Positions 52,128-63,915 of a DNA stretch of 64,000 nt are shown piece by piece. A program made the translations under genes and the position numbers. Under the pieces are notes generated by a model. It was not told the origin of the DNA. It searched no databases and saw only the letters and a list, made by a program, of their open reading frames with translations. Source of the DNA: Phymorhynchus buccinoides (lineage: Eukaryota > Mollusca > Gastropoda > Neogastropoda > Raphitomidae); assembly GCA_017654935.2 (NCBI GenBank), contig CM065690.1, forward strand, positions 12,078,520-12,142,519, read 5' to 3'. Position 1 is the first letter of the stretch. Each line of letters begins with the position of its first letter.

Positions 52128-52215
52128 TAGTCTACGGCATCGTACAGATCCTTGGCACTTTGGAAAATCTAGCCTCAGCGTAGGCCTACGGCAGACTTCT
52201 TTCGTACCATTGATA

Positions 52216-52395
52216 CAGTGGAACCTCCCTTATAAGACCTCCCATTATAAGACTCCCTCCCACATAAGACCTATACTTCTCTGAGACATTGCCCTTCTTT
52301 GTAAGTATTAAAATTACCTCCCTTATAAGACCCCTCCCTTATAAGACCTCATTTTTGGATGATTTTTGAAGGTCTTATAAGGGAGGTTCCACCGA
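52216..52395. mobile_element. Mariner-like MITE (CAGTGGAACCTCCCTT family)
   Basis: CAGTGGAACCTCCCTTATAA to TAAGGGAGGTTCCACCG. A second, rearranged copy follows at 52483-52875. It contains a nested palindrome with ACAACTGGATCAA...TTGGTCCAGTTGT ends (52571-52642). Confidence 0.82.
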
Positions 52396-52879
52396 CTGTT
52401 AGCCTATCCCCGTCTGGGTGATTGAAGAATACCCAAACCATTACAACATGTTCATGAAGAACGTTTATAACAAAATGATGCATTGGAACTTCCATTATAA
52501 GACTCCCTCCCATAAGACCTACTTCTCTGAGACATGGCCCTTCTTTGTAAGTATTAAAATCATCTCCCTTATGAATACAACTGGATCAATTAAGACTGTA
52601 CCTATTTGCTAAGATATCTTAGCTACAGTCTTGGTCCAGTTGTATAAGACCGTATAAGGCCTCATCTTGGATGGAAGTTCAGTTTAACGTCGCGTATCGG
52701 CTTTCGCCATGTACGACGGGCTGAACAAACCAACCATGGTATAAACAAAAATTTATGTTCCTGAATCACTGCCCTATAGCCAAAAGGCCGAGAAGCGATC
52801 AGAAACTGTGATATCTACAGTCCTAAAATCTCCATCTTGGATGATTTTTGAAGGTCTTAAAGGGATGTTCCATTGCAAG

Positions 52880-53790
52880 TATCTTCTCAGTCGCCTCCAA
52901 AGAATTCAAAACAATGCTGCCCGATTAGTCCTTAAGTCTTCTAAGTATGAACATGTCACGCCACTTCTGCACTCTCTGCACTGGTTAAAAATCTCTGATA
53001 GGATTGACTATAAACTCTCCACTCTTTCCTTCACTGTCATCTCTGGTTCTGCCCCTGATTACCTGTCTGACCTACTTCACCTCTACACACCTTCTCGTGT
53101 CCTCCGCTCTTCCTCTGACACTCGCCTCCTGCAACCAGCCACTGTCAAAACCAAAACCTATGGTGAAAGGTCCTTTTCGTTCCAGGCTCCATCTGTGTGG
53201 AACAACTTACCCCTGTCTCTCAGACACTCCGACTCTCTGGACGCGTTCAAGGCCGGTCTAAAAACTCATCTCTTTTCTAAGTTGTAGCTGACATGCATAG
53301 GTTGATTGTGCAGTATGGACATTGAGTGGTGTGTGCGCGTGCGTGTGCGTGTGCGCGTGCGTGCGTGCGTGTGCGTGTGCGTGTGCGTGCAATGTGTGTG
53401 TGTGTGTATGTGTGTATGCAGTGTGTGTGTTGATTGTGCCGTATGGAAATTGAGTGGTGTGTGTGTGTGTGTGTGTGTGTTGTTTGTTTGTGTGTGTGTG
53501 TGTGCGTGCGTGCGCGCGTGTGTGTGTATGTGTGTGTGTGCATGTAGCGTGTATGTGTGTGTGACGCCCCCCCCCCCCCCCCCCCCCCCGTCCCCCCCCG
53601 CGTCACCCCCCTTCCCACCCTCTCCCCTTCATCGTCTTTCTTTGTGTGTGTGTGTGTGTGTGTGTGAATGTGTGTGTGTGTGAATGTTTATAGTTTTATT
53701 TCTTTGTAAAGCGCCGTGAATAGAATTTTCTAGATATGTGCGCTATATAAGTGCCAATTATTATTATTATTATTATTATTATGTACTACC
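52880..53790 (+). mobile_element. LINE 3' end with readable reverse-transcriptase C-terminus
   Basis: The frame to the stop at 53287 reads LSRLQRIQNNAARLVLKS, TPLLHSLHWLKISDRIDYK, DLLHLYTPSRVLRSSSDTRL and APSVWNNLPLSLRHSDSLDA, then FKAGLKTHLF. This is the conserved C-terminal end of CR1/L2-like non-LTR reverse transcriptases found across aquatic animals. The 3' UTR is a GT microsatellite (53330-53690, with a C-run at 53571), then TTTGTAAAGCGCCGTGAATA, GCGCTATATAAGTGCC and (ATT)n at 53758-53781. The catalytic domain is absent, so this is a 5'-truncated insertion that cannot mobilise itself. The frame is intact, suggesting relative youth. Confidence 0.88.
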
Positions 53791-53884
53791 AGTCTAGTTA
53801 AAATGGAGGAAAAAACCCCACCAAAGGAATGAATCATTAAAAAGCATACAACCTCCTATTAGGCGGAGCTAGCATGCAAGACTA

Positions 53885-54086
53885 TAAGGCCGGGTTCACA
53901 TTAGACGCGTAGCCTAAGTTCCGTACGGAAAACCCTAAATAAGTGGAAGAAAGAAGGATAAAAGTTTACGCATATAGGGGAAATTCCGACACGTGCGCAA
54001 ATCTTTTCCCTTCTTTGTTTCACATATTTATGGATTGCGCACGGGTTTCCACATGGAATATCTGCTTATGTGTGTACACGGCCTAA
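53885..54086. mobile_element. GGCCGG-ended MITE, copy 2 (inverted)
   Basis: GGCCGGGTTCACATTAGACG then CGTAGCCTAAGTTCCGTACGG. Inverse of 51707-51892, about 2 kb away across the LINE end. Confidence 0.75.
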
Positions 54087-54134
54087 CCATGTTTATCAAT
54101 TTTGTTTGTACACAGGTTTAGGCAACTATTATAC

Positions 54135-54465
54135 AAGCTCTCAGTCATCATCATCATCATCTTCCTCGACAGAACGACAGTCACGACAACAACATGAATG
54201 AAAGTGGCAGCGGCAGTGGTCATTATTTAAAACCTCCGTCCAAGCCAGTCACTGAGCGCAAATCCTTGCCCCTAGTTGAGATCGGTCTCAAGCTCCCAGC
54301 CATATTTGGCCAATCCAGAGGTTCCCAGTGCAAAGGCAACGATCCAAGCGTTAACATGGTCAGTGGTCTTCTCTTCTTCTTCTTGGTCTTCTTCTTCTTC
54401 GTCGTCGTCTTCTTCTTCGTCGTCGTCTTCTTCTTCGTCGTCTTCTTCTTCTTCTTGAAGACAGC
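54135..54465. repeat. (CTT/CGT)n trinucleotide tract and flank
   Basis: CTTCTTCTTCGTCGTCGT-type repeats mainly at 54370-54460, with (ATC)n at 54147-54162. Glu/Asp and Ser frames are artefacts. Confidence 0.8.
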
Positions 54466-54508
54466 AATTTGAACTCTTCTGTGTCATTACCATCAAAACA
54501 GCAGTATT

Positions 54509-55047
54509 TTAAAGGGGCACCCTGACGGTTGAGTTTTTGCTACAAACACGTCGAGATCACCAGGAAAACACCCTTTACAGAGATCGCAACACTCAACTTT
54601 GCCCGAGTCTTGTTTCCTATAAATCAAACCGTCAAATCGGCGATTCCTCCTTGGCGGAGGTGCTGGAAGTCAAATTCTTTCAGTGAATGGCTTCCTGAGT
54701 TTACACCAAATCGTTTGCACGAAATATTCACAATACAAGCCTTTATTTTTTTTTAATACAGTTTACCAAAAAAGAGTTTCGCTCACAAGAAAGGAAATAG
54801 CTCCATTTTGTTTTTGTTTACTGCACTACAAAAAAGAAACAGCTTCAACCACAATGAGTGTCCTCCACCCATCCCATCCAAAATGGCTTCTCTCTCCGGC
54901 ATCTCCGCTAAGGATGAATCGCCGTTTTGACGGTTTGATTTCTAGGAAACCAGAGCAAAGCGAGTGTTCCGATCCTTGAAAAGGCTGTTTTCCTGGTGAT
55001 CTCGACGTGTTTCTTACAAAAACTCATCCGTTAGGGTCCACCTTTAA
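54509..55047. mobile_element. 539-bp TTAA element with long inverted ends
   Basis: Left: TTAAAGGGGCACCCTGACGG then ACACGTCGAGATCACCAGGA. Right: TCCTGGTGATCTCGACGTGT then CCGTTAGGGTCCACCTTTAA. The inverted ends span about 60 bases with TTAA at both sides. No transposase frame, so non-autonomous. Confidence 0.85.
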
Positions 55048-55129
55048 CTCTCAATGCGCTCTCCTATTCCGTTCTGTATTCTTCATAGACTCCTACAACG
55101 CTTACAATCCAGATCGCTCAGTTTCTTGT

Positions 55130-55385
55130 CATACGAGCGCAGATGCGTCACGCTGCCGTTATGCACGTAACTAAGAAATAGCTCTAGCATATCCGTCTTC
55201 AGCGATCGAGAAACATTCTTTGTAATTAATGCTTCTTGAAAAAAAAAAAAGGCAGAATGGACCAGTAAGGCAGAAATATACTTACTAGATGACAGTAAGC
55301 AAAGGGAAAAGGCAGAGTCAAAGAGAGTGACAGAAGATGGAGGGACTATTTGTACAAAAGATAACCTAGTATCCCCATGGGGTGG
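55130..55385 (-). mobile_element. Composite SINE-like element, type B
   Basis: Type-B body (GAGCGCAGATGCGTCACGCTG, CTAACTAAGAAATAGC) followed by the shared core to ACCTAGTATCCCCATGGGG. Minus orientation, 5' part shortened. Confidence 0.8.
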
Positions 55386-55389
55386 TCAA

Positions 55390-56367
55390 GACGAAGAAGT
55401 TTGGTTTATAACTAATAGTAGTTAAAGTAGCTTCTTCCCATGGCAGTATGAGAGTTATTGATGAAAGCAATGATTTAAAGACTAGAATCAGTATTTTTTT
55501 TAAACGTGTTTGGTCTGCCATGCCCTGATTTAGTTAATTGCCTGACAACACAGGGATATGCATGTCTTAGTGATTCCAATGTTTGGCAAAATATTCATGA
55601 TGCATTGGATTAGTTTTGTTGTCAGCTGGTCGAATACTAGATCAACCAACTGAGCGGCAGGATTTTTAGGTCCAGTGACCTTGACCTTTGACCAAACACC
55701 TTGGGTTTTTTCTTAACTTGGGCTAGATATCTCTAGCTACAGTCTTGGTCCAGTTGTTTGTGTCGTTTTAGGTTGGACGACATGAACGCACAAAATCATG
55801 GGTATCATTTTTTAAATCATAGAAAATCAGTTAATTGCTTGATCGTCTTAGCATTTGAGGAGCTGATTTTGCAGTGTCAACACTTTTTACGAATCTTGTA
55901 AGGATTCAGTATACTGGTGGCTATGATGACGTCATAGTGACGTCAGCGTGCACACCCTGTCAAAATCAGACACCATATAAAAGTTTGGCCATTCAAACAC
56001 AGCCCGCTCACTGGGTTTTTTTCCATCAGAAGCCAGACTTTTTTATATTTTACAATCAAGTTTATATCTGGACTCTATGCGGGTCACGGGAATGTCTTGA
56101 TTGTTTTCCTTCCCTTTAATCTTGTGTGTGCATGGAGTCTACAAAGCCGGTGTCACGATAAATAAGTAGTTGTATGAAATATTTACCTCTGCGCATGCGC
56201 ATTAGAACAGTTACTTATCTTGCGTGATTACTACTAACCCTAACCCTATCCCTAACGAAGTTGAAGCAACGGAAAGAACCAAGAAATAGAGCAGGAGAGT
56301 GTAAATCTACATATTTGCAGAGAAATCGATGTACAAAGCCATGCACTTAGTTTCGTAATGATTCACA
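55390..56367. other. No gene recognised
   Basis: Contains a short CTACAGTCTTGGTCCAGTTG repeat end near 55738 and a CCCTAACCCTATCCCTAAC run at 56236-56255. GATTGG (an inverted CCAAT) at 56391 falls inside the tentative first exon. Confidence 0.4.
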
Positions 56368-58538
56368 ATGGCGGACAAACAAACGATTCTGATTGGCTAC
56401 GCGGCTAGAGGTAAAAATCTCATAGAGGTAAAAATACACTGCCACACCGGCTGTTGATTATTGAATCTTAATCAAATCTTTGCAGATATACAGAAAGAGT
56501 CAGGTTTACGTCCAGCATACAGCTCATTGTGAATGTCTATAATTATTTGAATTGACAAACACAATTAGGTCTCTTAATGGGCAAGAAATCAGCTTGCCAG
56601 ACCCTCGAAGTTACCACTTGTTTTGAACATGGCTAGATGTGTGCTGTTGGATCTCTTTGTCGGCTCTTGTCCTGACACACACAAGCTGACTGTGGTCAAC
56701 CACTATCTTGGTTTCATCAGTGAAGGTTACTTGGTCCCATCCTCCTTCCGCACTTTACCACTTCTCCTCCTTGCCACATACCAGCCGCTTATTTCTGTTG
56801 ATCTCCTTTGCAACTATGTTCTTTCAAACTGATCACCTTTGTAACTCCTGCTACTTGAGACATTTTCTGACACTTGACTCAAAAATGTGTTTTGCCTTGC
56901 AGTTGCTAAAACTGTTGGTAATATTGGTCACAGACTCTCCAAAATGTTCAGTTTTGAATGTTTACCTTTCGATTGCTGTTGTAGAAGTTTCCTAGTGCCA
57001 TTGAGGGTTATGTAATCGCTTCCATCATGTGATGAAAAACAAAACATAGAGCACTGTTGTAAAGACTATTTCCCATCATTTGGCTGGGCTTACTATTTTC
57101 TCGGCATTTCTGTGTAGATGATACGATTATTCTTGACCTAGAAAAAAAATCTACGAGATGGCAGAGTTTTACGTCATAAAAGTAGACTGCTTTGACGTCA
57201 TTATTCCAGTTATGACTGATGGCAAATGACCTTACACATTCCACATTCTTTTCTTAACGTTACGACTTGATCATAGAGAAGCAAACATTTCCGGAAACGA
57301 CACAAACTACTGGACCAAGACTGTACCTATTCGCATGCAAATTTTGACTGCAAGAGCCAAGCAATAGGTACCTTAAAGACAAGTAAAGAGAAGTCACAAG
57401 GTAAAGGTCCTATTGGTGGCCGGTTTCAAATCAAAATTTGTTTCCCTTGGACAGTATCTTGAGATTTAAAAAAACCCGGCTCCAGTGACGTACGGAAGCT
57501 GAATCTGCTGCGCGCGGCTATACTGGCTATTCAGTGCACGCCTTGCGAATCAAAGCTGCACCCACATGACGCATAATGAAATCCAATATAATTTCCTCCC
57601 AGGGAAAACATCGTCCAGCGACCATCGGCCTGCTGACGTCGGAATCCCCCGACTCGGTGGCCGCGTGGCGGGGGCGGAAACGGAGCCAGCCATACGGCAA
57701 GCCCATCCTGGCCTGTGACAGGACGGCCAGGGTTCTGGTGCTGGGGGAACCCGTCTACATGATGTGGCCCAAGCTCATGAAAATGGTCACCGGACCCGAA
57801 GTGACCAGCTCCCCCGCCGACAGTTCCGATGTCGAGAACTGCGAGGGGGAAGCATCTCTGGATGGGGTCACTGTCGTGCACCAGAATAGGAGACAGTCTA
57901 TGCAAAGAGTGAGTACAGTTCCGAAAGAGTTTAAGTGCACAGAGTCAGTTGTTCCGAAGACAGTCTATGCAAAGAGTGAGTACAGTTCCGAAAGGGTTAA
58001 AGTGCACAGAGTCAGTTGTTCCGAAAGAGTTAAAGTGCACAGAGTGAGTAGCTCCGAAAGAGCTGACCCTTTCATCGCCAGTGAGTCGTTCCGAAAGGGT
58101 TAAAGTGCACCACAATGAGTTAAAGTGCACCCAGTGTCACCGAAAGGCTAATCATCGCCACTGTCGCCTCTTGGCACCACAATGATATAACACCCATGTC
58201 ACTTAAAGGCATCAAATGAGTATCTGGTATCCAGTGACATATTATGTGCTTAATTTTGGGAGTTAAGGACAGGCCTTATTTTATGCATGTCACAGAGGAA
58301 TCCCCACATATTACAGACAGAATCTTTTCTCTGGCCAGGCAAGCTTAATGAAAAGTTTTGGTTGAAAAATAGCTAGCGTTGAAAGGGTTTAAAGCAGTTA
58401 TGTTTTAAGTCTGCTTTTTTCAGATAATTTTTGTGTGTGTTGGTGAAGGCTAATAGATAATGGTGACAAGGCATGGTGACATTACTTTTTTTAATTTTAG
58501 CTTGTTCCAGAGCCTTTCTCAAATTGTACATTTTAAAC

Positions 58539-58575
<37 letters not shown>

Positions 58576-58676
58576 CATTTTAAGCTAATCTCTCTCTCTC
58601 TCTTTTGCCTCAGGGCTGAGTGAAAAAAGATGTAACTAATTAGCTTATCTCATTAACCCTGAATAAATTAAATAAC

Positions 58677-58711
<35 letters not shown>

Positions 58712-59415
58712 CGTTAAGCGCATGTGTATGGGTGCAACTACAAAAAGAATAAAAAATAAATGAAAGGCTGGGGTCCAGGGGTAATGTCCCCCTGCAGCTG
58801 AAGCAAAACTTAATTTATGAAGGTATTTGAGTTTGCTTTTCCCACAATTTATGCAAATGCTTATTTTAAAGTGTTTGAAAAATACAATAGACACACAAAG
58901 ATCTTGTTTGACAAATTTAAAAACAGGAACTTCCTTTTCTGGCAAAAATTCAAAAACAGGAAAACCTTTGTATACCAGGAAGAGTTGCACCCATAATAAT
59001 AATAATACTGAGCATTTATATAGCGCTTTACTCCCTTTGCAGGGAGCTCAAAGCGCTTTACATAGACAATCAAACACAAATGTCATTATACACATAAGAC
59101 TCACTACAATCAAATCAAATATGCATAAAATAATATTATTTAAACAAAGCCCTGTTCATAACCACAAAGTTTGAAACAATATTACGATATTATAAAAAAA
59201 AGAAACAAAACTGCAAGGGAAATCAAAGTTCATGAGCTACGCTATTGCGTGTGTGTAGTGTAGAATATGCTCACACAATGATAAAAATGATAATTCACTT
59301 TTTTTCAAACGGACAGCTGCGCTTGGCGGCAGAGGGCACTGGACCTGGAGGGTGGGGCGGGTCTAGAATACGCCTGCTGGAGAGGAAAGGGAGGGAGAGG
59401 GAGAGAGAGCCATGA
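56368..59415 (+). CDS. Tentative three-exon gene, product unknown (~154 aa)
   Basis: Model: exon 1 56368-56427 (ATG in CACAATGGCGG, 20 codons, donor GAG|GTAAAA), exon 2 57603-57908 (102 codons, acceptor TCCCAG, donor GTGAGT), exon 3 59317-59415 (32 codons, acceptor after a T-rich tract, stop TGA). All junctions are phase 0. Exon 2 is the best supported: it is unusually complex, with good codon character, reading GKHRPATIGLLTSESPDSVA, then SQPYGKPILACDRTARVLVL, GEPVYMMWPKLMKMV and an acidic stretch. No domain, signal peptide or membrane segment is recognised. Exons 1 and 3 are weak. An alternative acceptor (59333) would open a different frame to about 59525. Function not assigned. Confidence 0.35.
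57603..57908 (+). CDS. Probable coding exon of unknown protein
   Basis: One open frame between TTTCCTCCCAG and GTGAGT, GC-richer than its surroundings and free of low-complexity sequence, unlike nearly all other frames in the flanks. It may belong to a protein of any length; neighbours are uncertain. Confidence 0.55.
57892..58130. repeat. ~67-bp tandem repeat spanning the exon's splice donor
   Basis: GACAGTCTATGCAAAGAGTG then AGTACAGTTCCGAAAG occurs at 57892 and 57959. Further truncated units of GTTCCGAAAGAGTTAAAGTG follow to 58130. Confidence 0.85.
58147..58393. mobile_element. TTAA-CCCTTTC MITE, decayed left end
   Basis: Core GCCTCTTGGCACCACAATGA and GGCATCAAATGAGTATCTGG match 12127-12370. 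Right end GTTGAAAGGGTTTAA. Confidence 0.75.
58535..58710. repeat. (CT)n microsatellites
   Basis: Three CT runs separated by short unique sequence that is partly duplicated (GTACATTTTAARCTAATCTC). Confidence 0.9.
58998..59130 (-). mobile_element. Retroposon 3'-end fragment
   Basis: (AAT)n then ATTTATATAGCGCTTTACTC then GGGAGCTCAAAGCGCTTTAC. Same family as 39335, minus orientation. Confidence 0.65.
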
Positions 59416-59699
59416 AAGAGAAAGTCTCCACCTGGCCGACACAGGATGCGTGGTCAGTCAGGTGTCAGTCAGCCTCTCTCGCCTTCAAAATATTGTGCGG
59501 GCAGCGCGTTGGCTGGACATGAGGGGTGAGTTATCATCATCATCGCGAGTTCATTTGGGTCAGTTCATTGGGATGGGGGCACCACGTACGTGACGATCGA
59601 CTGTCCGAATCACGACAAGTGTGAGAAGCACGGCTCTCCGATGAACGGCTGTCAGAAGAACGACTCATGTCATCATTTAGAAAGACAGGCAGACATGAA

Positions 59700-59790
59700 C
59701 ATACACACACACAAACACAGTGTGTGTGTGTGTGTGTCTGTGCGTGTGTGTGTGTTTGTTTGAGTGTGTGTGCGCGTGTGTGTGTTTATC
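59700..59790. repeat. CA/GT microsatellite
   Basis: Short CA run followed by GT repeats. A TCTTTTTRGTGTTCATG motif is found inverted at 59880-59905 and 59985-60003, enclosing a small hairpin. Confidence 0.8.
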
Positions 59791-60339
59791 TCCCACGGCT
59801 TTTGAAGGCTGTGGTCCTTCTTTTCTTTGTTTTTTGTATTACTTTATTTCTGACTCTCTGTCTCTCTCTCTCTCAACAGGATCATGAACACTAAAAAGAA
59901 TCTTTATGATTAAGATGCCTATACCCCTCTTCCGAATTTGATTAAAATTCCTCCAGAAGGTTTTGAGAAAATCCACATATAAAGATTCTTTTTGGTGTTC
60001 ATGTGTATGTGTCAAACACAGACCTGAAAACAATTCCCCATCACAGACTCCTGTCTTAGTCTGACAAGGTAATACAAAAAAATGATTTAAAACAGAACCC
60101 AGCTGCTGAATACCTGAGGTACAATGTTTGTTACCAACAAAGCATTTGAAAAAACAAAACAAAAAAACTTTATACTTGCTCGCTATCAAAGCCAAAGACT
60201 GACGAACAGATACATTTTTTATACAGTGTATTTGAACTAGTTTGTTTACGATGAAGTTGTTATTGTTGCCGTACCCTGGCTAAAAGACTCCAGGGATCAT
60301 CCCAACAGCTGAAGCACTTGAACACTATGGTACAAATGC

Positions 60340-60430
60340 ATCAGCTATAGGGGTGAGAACATTACGTGTGTGGCCGTTTTTGATTACCCCGCCACGTGGG
60401 CAGCCACACGAATCTGACTTCGGAAAGATA
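60340..60430. mobile_element. SINE fragment with ACGTGTGTGGCCGTTTTTG core
   Basis: ATTACGTGTGTGGCCGTTTT then CCCCGCCACGTGGGCAGCCA matches 62545-62615 (ATTACGTGTATGGCTGCTTT, CCCCGCCACATGGGCGGCCA). Confidence 0.6.
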
Positions 60431-60501
60431 TAAGGGAATTTGTTCATACGTTAAAAAGTGGACTCGCCAACTTCAAACTTAAAAGTTTTTAGCACAAAAT
60501 C

Positions 60502-60818
60502 CCCCAGTTGGGATACCGGGGGTCGGGGTCTTTTGTACAAATAGTTCCCCCACCTTCTGGAAGTTCTGTGCTTGTAACTTCCTCTAATCCATCTCTCTTT
60601 GACTCTGCCTTTTCCCTTTGCTTACTGCCATCTGCTATCTTTCTGTCTCGATCACTGGTCCATTCTCCTGCCTATTTTTCTATAAATTCTTACAAAGATT
60701 TCTTCAGCTGAAGTCGGACATGCTGGGCCTAACTATTTCTTAGTTAGGCGCATAACGGCAGTATGCTGCATCTATGCTCATATGACAGGAAACTGTCTGA
60801 GAACGAAGAAGAAGAGGA
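60502..60818 (+). mobile_element. Composite SINE-like element, type B, 11-bp target duplication
   Basis: AGCACAAAATC flanks it at 60491-60501 and 60819-60829. It starts CCCCAGTTGGGATACCGGGG, continues through the core and the type-B body (GTTAGGCGCATAACGGCAGT) and ends in (GAA)n. Confidence 0.9.
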
Positions 60819-60839
60819 AGCACAAAATCAACAATGAAA

Positions 60840-61480
60840 AGCCCAAACAAGCAAAAACTCCACTGATAATGATGGTAAATGCGGACTCATAAACAACTTC
60901 TTTGCTCGACTTGTTTCAGAACCATCTATCGAGGTCCAGCTTTAATCAAGCAGATCCCATGCAGAAATTGCGTCAACATTTGGTTGAAGACTCGTCGGTA
61001 ACCTGCAAGAAAACAAGCCGTGTCTACTACACCCGTGACTGACCAGGAATTACCACCGACCGACTTACACAACACCCGCTATCATTCCTGAGTCTACCAA
61101 CAAAACCATTTATCTGCTTTATGGAGTTTTTCCTTGTCATTTCTATTCTTGCGAGTGTCTTTATTTATCCACACCACATCATCCTCTCCTTTTTAAATTT
61201 TTTTATTGCAGTGGAAAACATCCGGCTAATGTATTTACAAAACAAATTTTTCTCATGATCTCAGTTATTGAGGCAATTTTCTGTTTAGTGCAATAATAGG
61301 GTATGTCTGGAATTAAAAGCAAAAAGTGCTGCATGTTCTTTTCAAGATTTTGTGTGTGTGAAATTTAAGCGAGTGTGTTATTGAGGGTACACTGAGATAA
61401 ATAAGTGCAAATACACACACATGTAAGCATGGCGAAACATACACTAACAGGACCAAAATATAAGCGACAATATCAGAATA
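60840..61480. other. No gene recognised
   Basis: Ordinary complexity sequence without a convincing frame. Confidence 0.4.
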
Positions 61481-61805
61481 CTTCTTCTTCTTCTGCAATC
61501 CCAGGCCATATGGCCATAATGGATAAGCCATGTATGTGTCCGGTTTTCAGTTATCACTAGTCTCCCCGCTGCGTACATTCCAATTTCGGAGGAGCTCGAA
61601 GGAAAAAATTATTTGGAAGATTTTTTTTTTTTTAAAAGGCAGTAGAATGGGCCAATAAGTCAGAAAGAGAGTAGATGATAGAAAGCAAAGGGAAAAGGCA
61701 GAGTCAGAGAGAGTGGCAAATTAGAAGTTAATAAGCACAGAACTTCCAGAAGGTGGGGGAACTATTTTTATGAAATACCCCCCCCCCCCATATCCCCATG
61801 TGGAG
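61481..61805 (-). mobile_element. Composite SINE-like element, type A
   Basis: (TTC)n then CAATCCCAGGCCATATGGCC, the type-A body and the shared core to CCATATCCCCATG. Target duplication not resolved. Confidence 0.83.
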
Positions 61806-62499
61806 AGACTCGTGGAGAGGGCAGGGTCGTTCAGCTCCCCATATGGAGGCATGAGGCATCCATCCACTGCCCCAACTCAGAATACATAAAAGAAATGCAA
61901 ACATATATATACATAACATACAGAATACTGAAACCGATTCTACAGCAGACACAATAATGCGCATACACATTAATCATCAAACAAGTATCCCAGGCAAAAG
62001 CACACACACACACATGCACGCACGCACACACACACATATTCAAGTGACAGTCACAGCTGCTTCACACTATCAACACACACGTACCTCCCAGATGCTTCTT
62101 CATTCTTTGATATAATTAATTTTGACATAATTTATAAAAGCTCTGAATAAACTCAGCTTTATTATACACGCACAAACTTATACATGGATCATGTGGGGCC
62201 GGGGTCGTGCATGACTTTTAACTCTTGTCTTTCCCCCTCTATCATATGCCCCCACCCCCACCCTTTTTTTTTTTTTTAATTTTTTAAAATTTTCAATCTC
62301 ATAAATATCCTTCTTCATAGTAAACGGTGTATCTATAAATACTTCAATTATCCTTGACTATCTTGGGATCATTTCTTTCTCCCCATATTATCTTATCATT
62401 TCACTTTCTACTCTATCTTTTGCTGTGTTATTTCCTCTCATTTTCATACTACCCCCTAAAGTGCAGCAGAATCTTGTTGTTGTTTTCGTTCCCCAGCTT

Positions 62500-62700
62500 A
62501 ACACTCTGGGGGCTTAACACCCAGTGCCATGTGAACATTTCTCATGGCCTTGGGTGGGAAGATTACGTGTATGGCTGCTTTTAAAGGGCCCCGCCACATG
62601 GGCGGCCATACTCCGACTTCAGAGGACTTTCGCTCCATTCATGGAGCCACCCACACATTCACTCCACCCGTGGAGTGACAACAGCCAACAATTCTTTACG
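62500..62700. mobile_element. SINE fragment with ACGTGTATGGCTGC core
   Basis: Related to 60340-60430, with flanking GGCTTAACACCCAGTGCCAT and a duplicated ATTCA-CTCCA-CC segment. No clear tail. Confidence 0.5.
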
Positions 62701-62913
62701 GTGTGTAAGGAGAACTGCCACTGGTAAAGACAGCTTCCATTGGGCACGGCAGCATAGCCAAGGACCCTTGGCCGTCAGCAGAATCTTCAACGTGATGAAG
62801 TTGGCTGCCTAAGGAGAGGAAGTTTCTTCGCGCAAGTCTACTCACCCAAATGCAAATGACCTCACAACACTGAATTATAAAACACCAAAGATTATACTAA
62901 AAATCCATTCTCT

Positions 62914-63163
62914 TTAACCCTTTCATCACCAATGTCGCATTTATGCACCACAGTGATTGAACACCCATGTCATTAAAAGTCTTGAAATGAGGGTCTGTTA
63001 TCCAATGATCTTGGGTTCTTAATTTTGAGAGGCAAGGATAGGCCTTATTTCAAATATATCACAGAAGAATCCCCAATATTTCAGACAAAAATATGTTCTC
63101 TATCCGTGTAAGTTTAAAGGAAACATTTTGGCTAAAACATGGCTGGCGGCGAAAGGGTTTAGT
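62914..63163. mobile_element. TTAA-CCCTTTC MITE
   Basis: TTAACCCTTTCATCACCAAT to GGCTGGCGGCGAAAGGGTTTA, right TTAA decayed. Confidence 0.83.
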
Positions 63164-63341
63164 TAAAAGCAGTCTAAACCTGATTAGAGCGAGAAATATT
63201 CCATTCAACATAATAAATACCCAAACAGTTTGCAACAACAAAAAATTATCTAAAATTGATCCAATTGAAATACAATCTTCCATTCGATAATAATAAATCT
63301 CCAAACAATTTGCAAGTCTTCAAGAAATAGTCCTGTTATTA

Positions 63342-63507
63342 CAGTAGAACCTCCCTTCAAAAATCATCCAAAATGAGATATTATAAGGGAGAGGTCTTAT
63401 AAGGGAGGTAATTTTTATACTTACAAAGAAGGGCAATGTCTCACAAAAGTAGGCCTTATATGGGAGGGAGTCTTACAATGGGAGGTCTTACAAGGGAGGT
63501 TCCACTG
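63342..63507. mobile_element. Mariner-like MITE (CAGTGGAACCTCCCTT family)
   Basis: CAGTAGAACCTCCCTTCA to CAAGGGAGGTTCCACTG. Centre shares GAAGGGCAATGTCTC with the other copies. Confidence 0.87.
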
Positions 63508-63603
63508 CATAAATCAAATTCATCCATGAATAAGGAAAGGGGTTGTGCAATCCGCAAGTTCTGTACGAAAACCCCATTCACTTCTATAATAAGCGAATGG
63601 GAT

Positions 63604-63915
63604 CCCCCCCCCCCCCCCCCCCGGGATACCGGGGGGTCTTTTGTATAAATAGTTCCCCCACCTTCTGGAAGTTCTCTGCTTGTAACTTCCTCTAAATCTG
63701 TCACTCTCTTTGACTGCCTTTACCCTTTGCTTACTGTCATCTACTATCTTTCTGCCTTTCCGGTCCATTCTCCTGCCCTTTTTTTAGAAACACTTTCAAA
63801 AACATTTCCTCCAGCCAAAGTCGGACTTGCTGGGCCTATTTCTTAGTTAAGCGCATAAGGGCAGCATGACGCATCTGCGCTCATAATTGACAGGAAACTG
63901 AGCGATCGAAGAAGA
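63604..63915 (+). mobile_element. Composite SINE-like element, type B, with poly-C start
   Basis: AGCGAATGGGAT (63592-63603) and AGCGGATGGGAT (63916-63927) flank it. About 19 C, then GGGATACCGGGGGGTC, the core, the type-B body and (GAA)n. Confidence 0.88.

Noticed and set aside
59333..59525. Alternative longer frame (RALDLEGGAGLEYACWRGK...) for exon 3 of the tentative gene
   Set aside because: Open and phase-compatible, but its acceptor (GGCGGCAG) lacks a pyrimidine tract while 59316 has one. Kept only as an alternative.
59595..59700. Cysteine-rich frame TYVTIDCPNHDKCEKHGS...
   Set aside because: Short, no convincing splice sites, no matching domain recognised. Probably chance.
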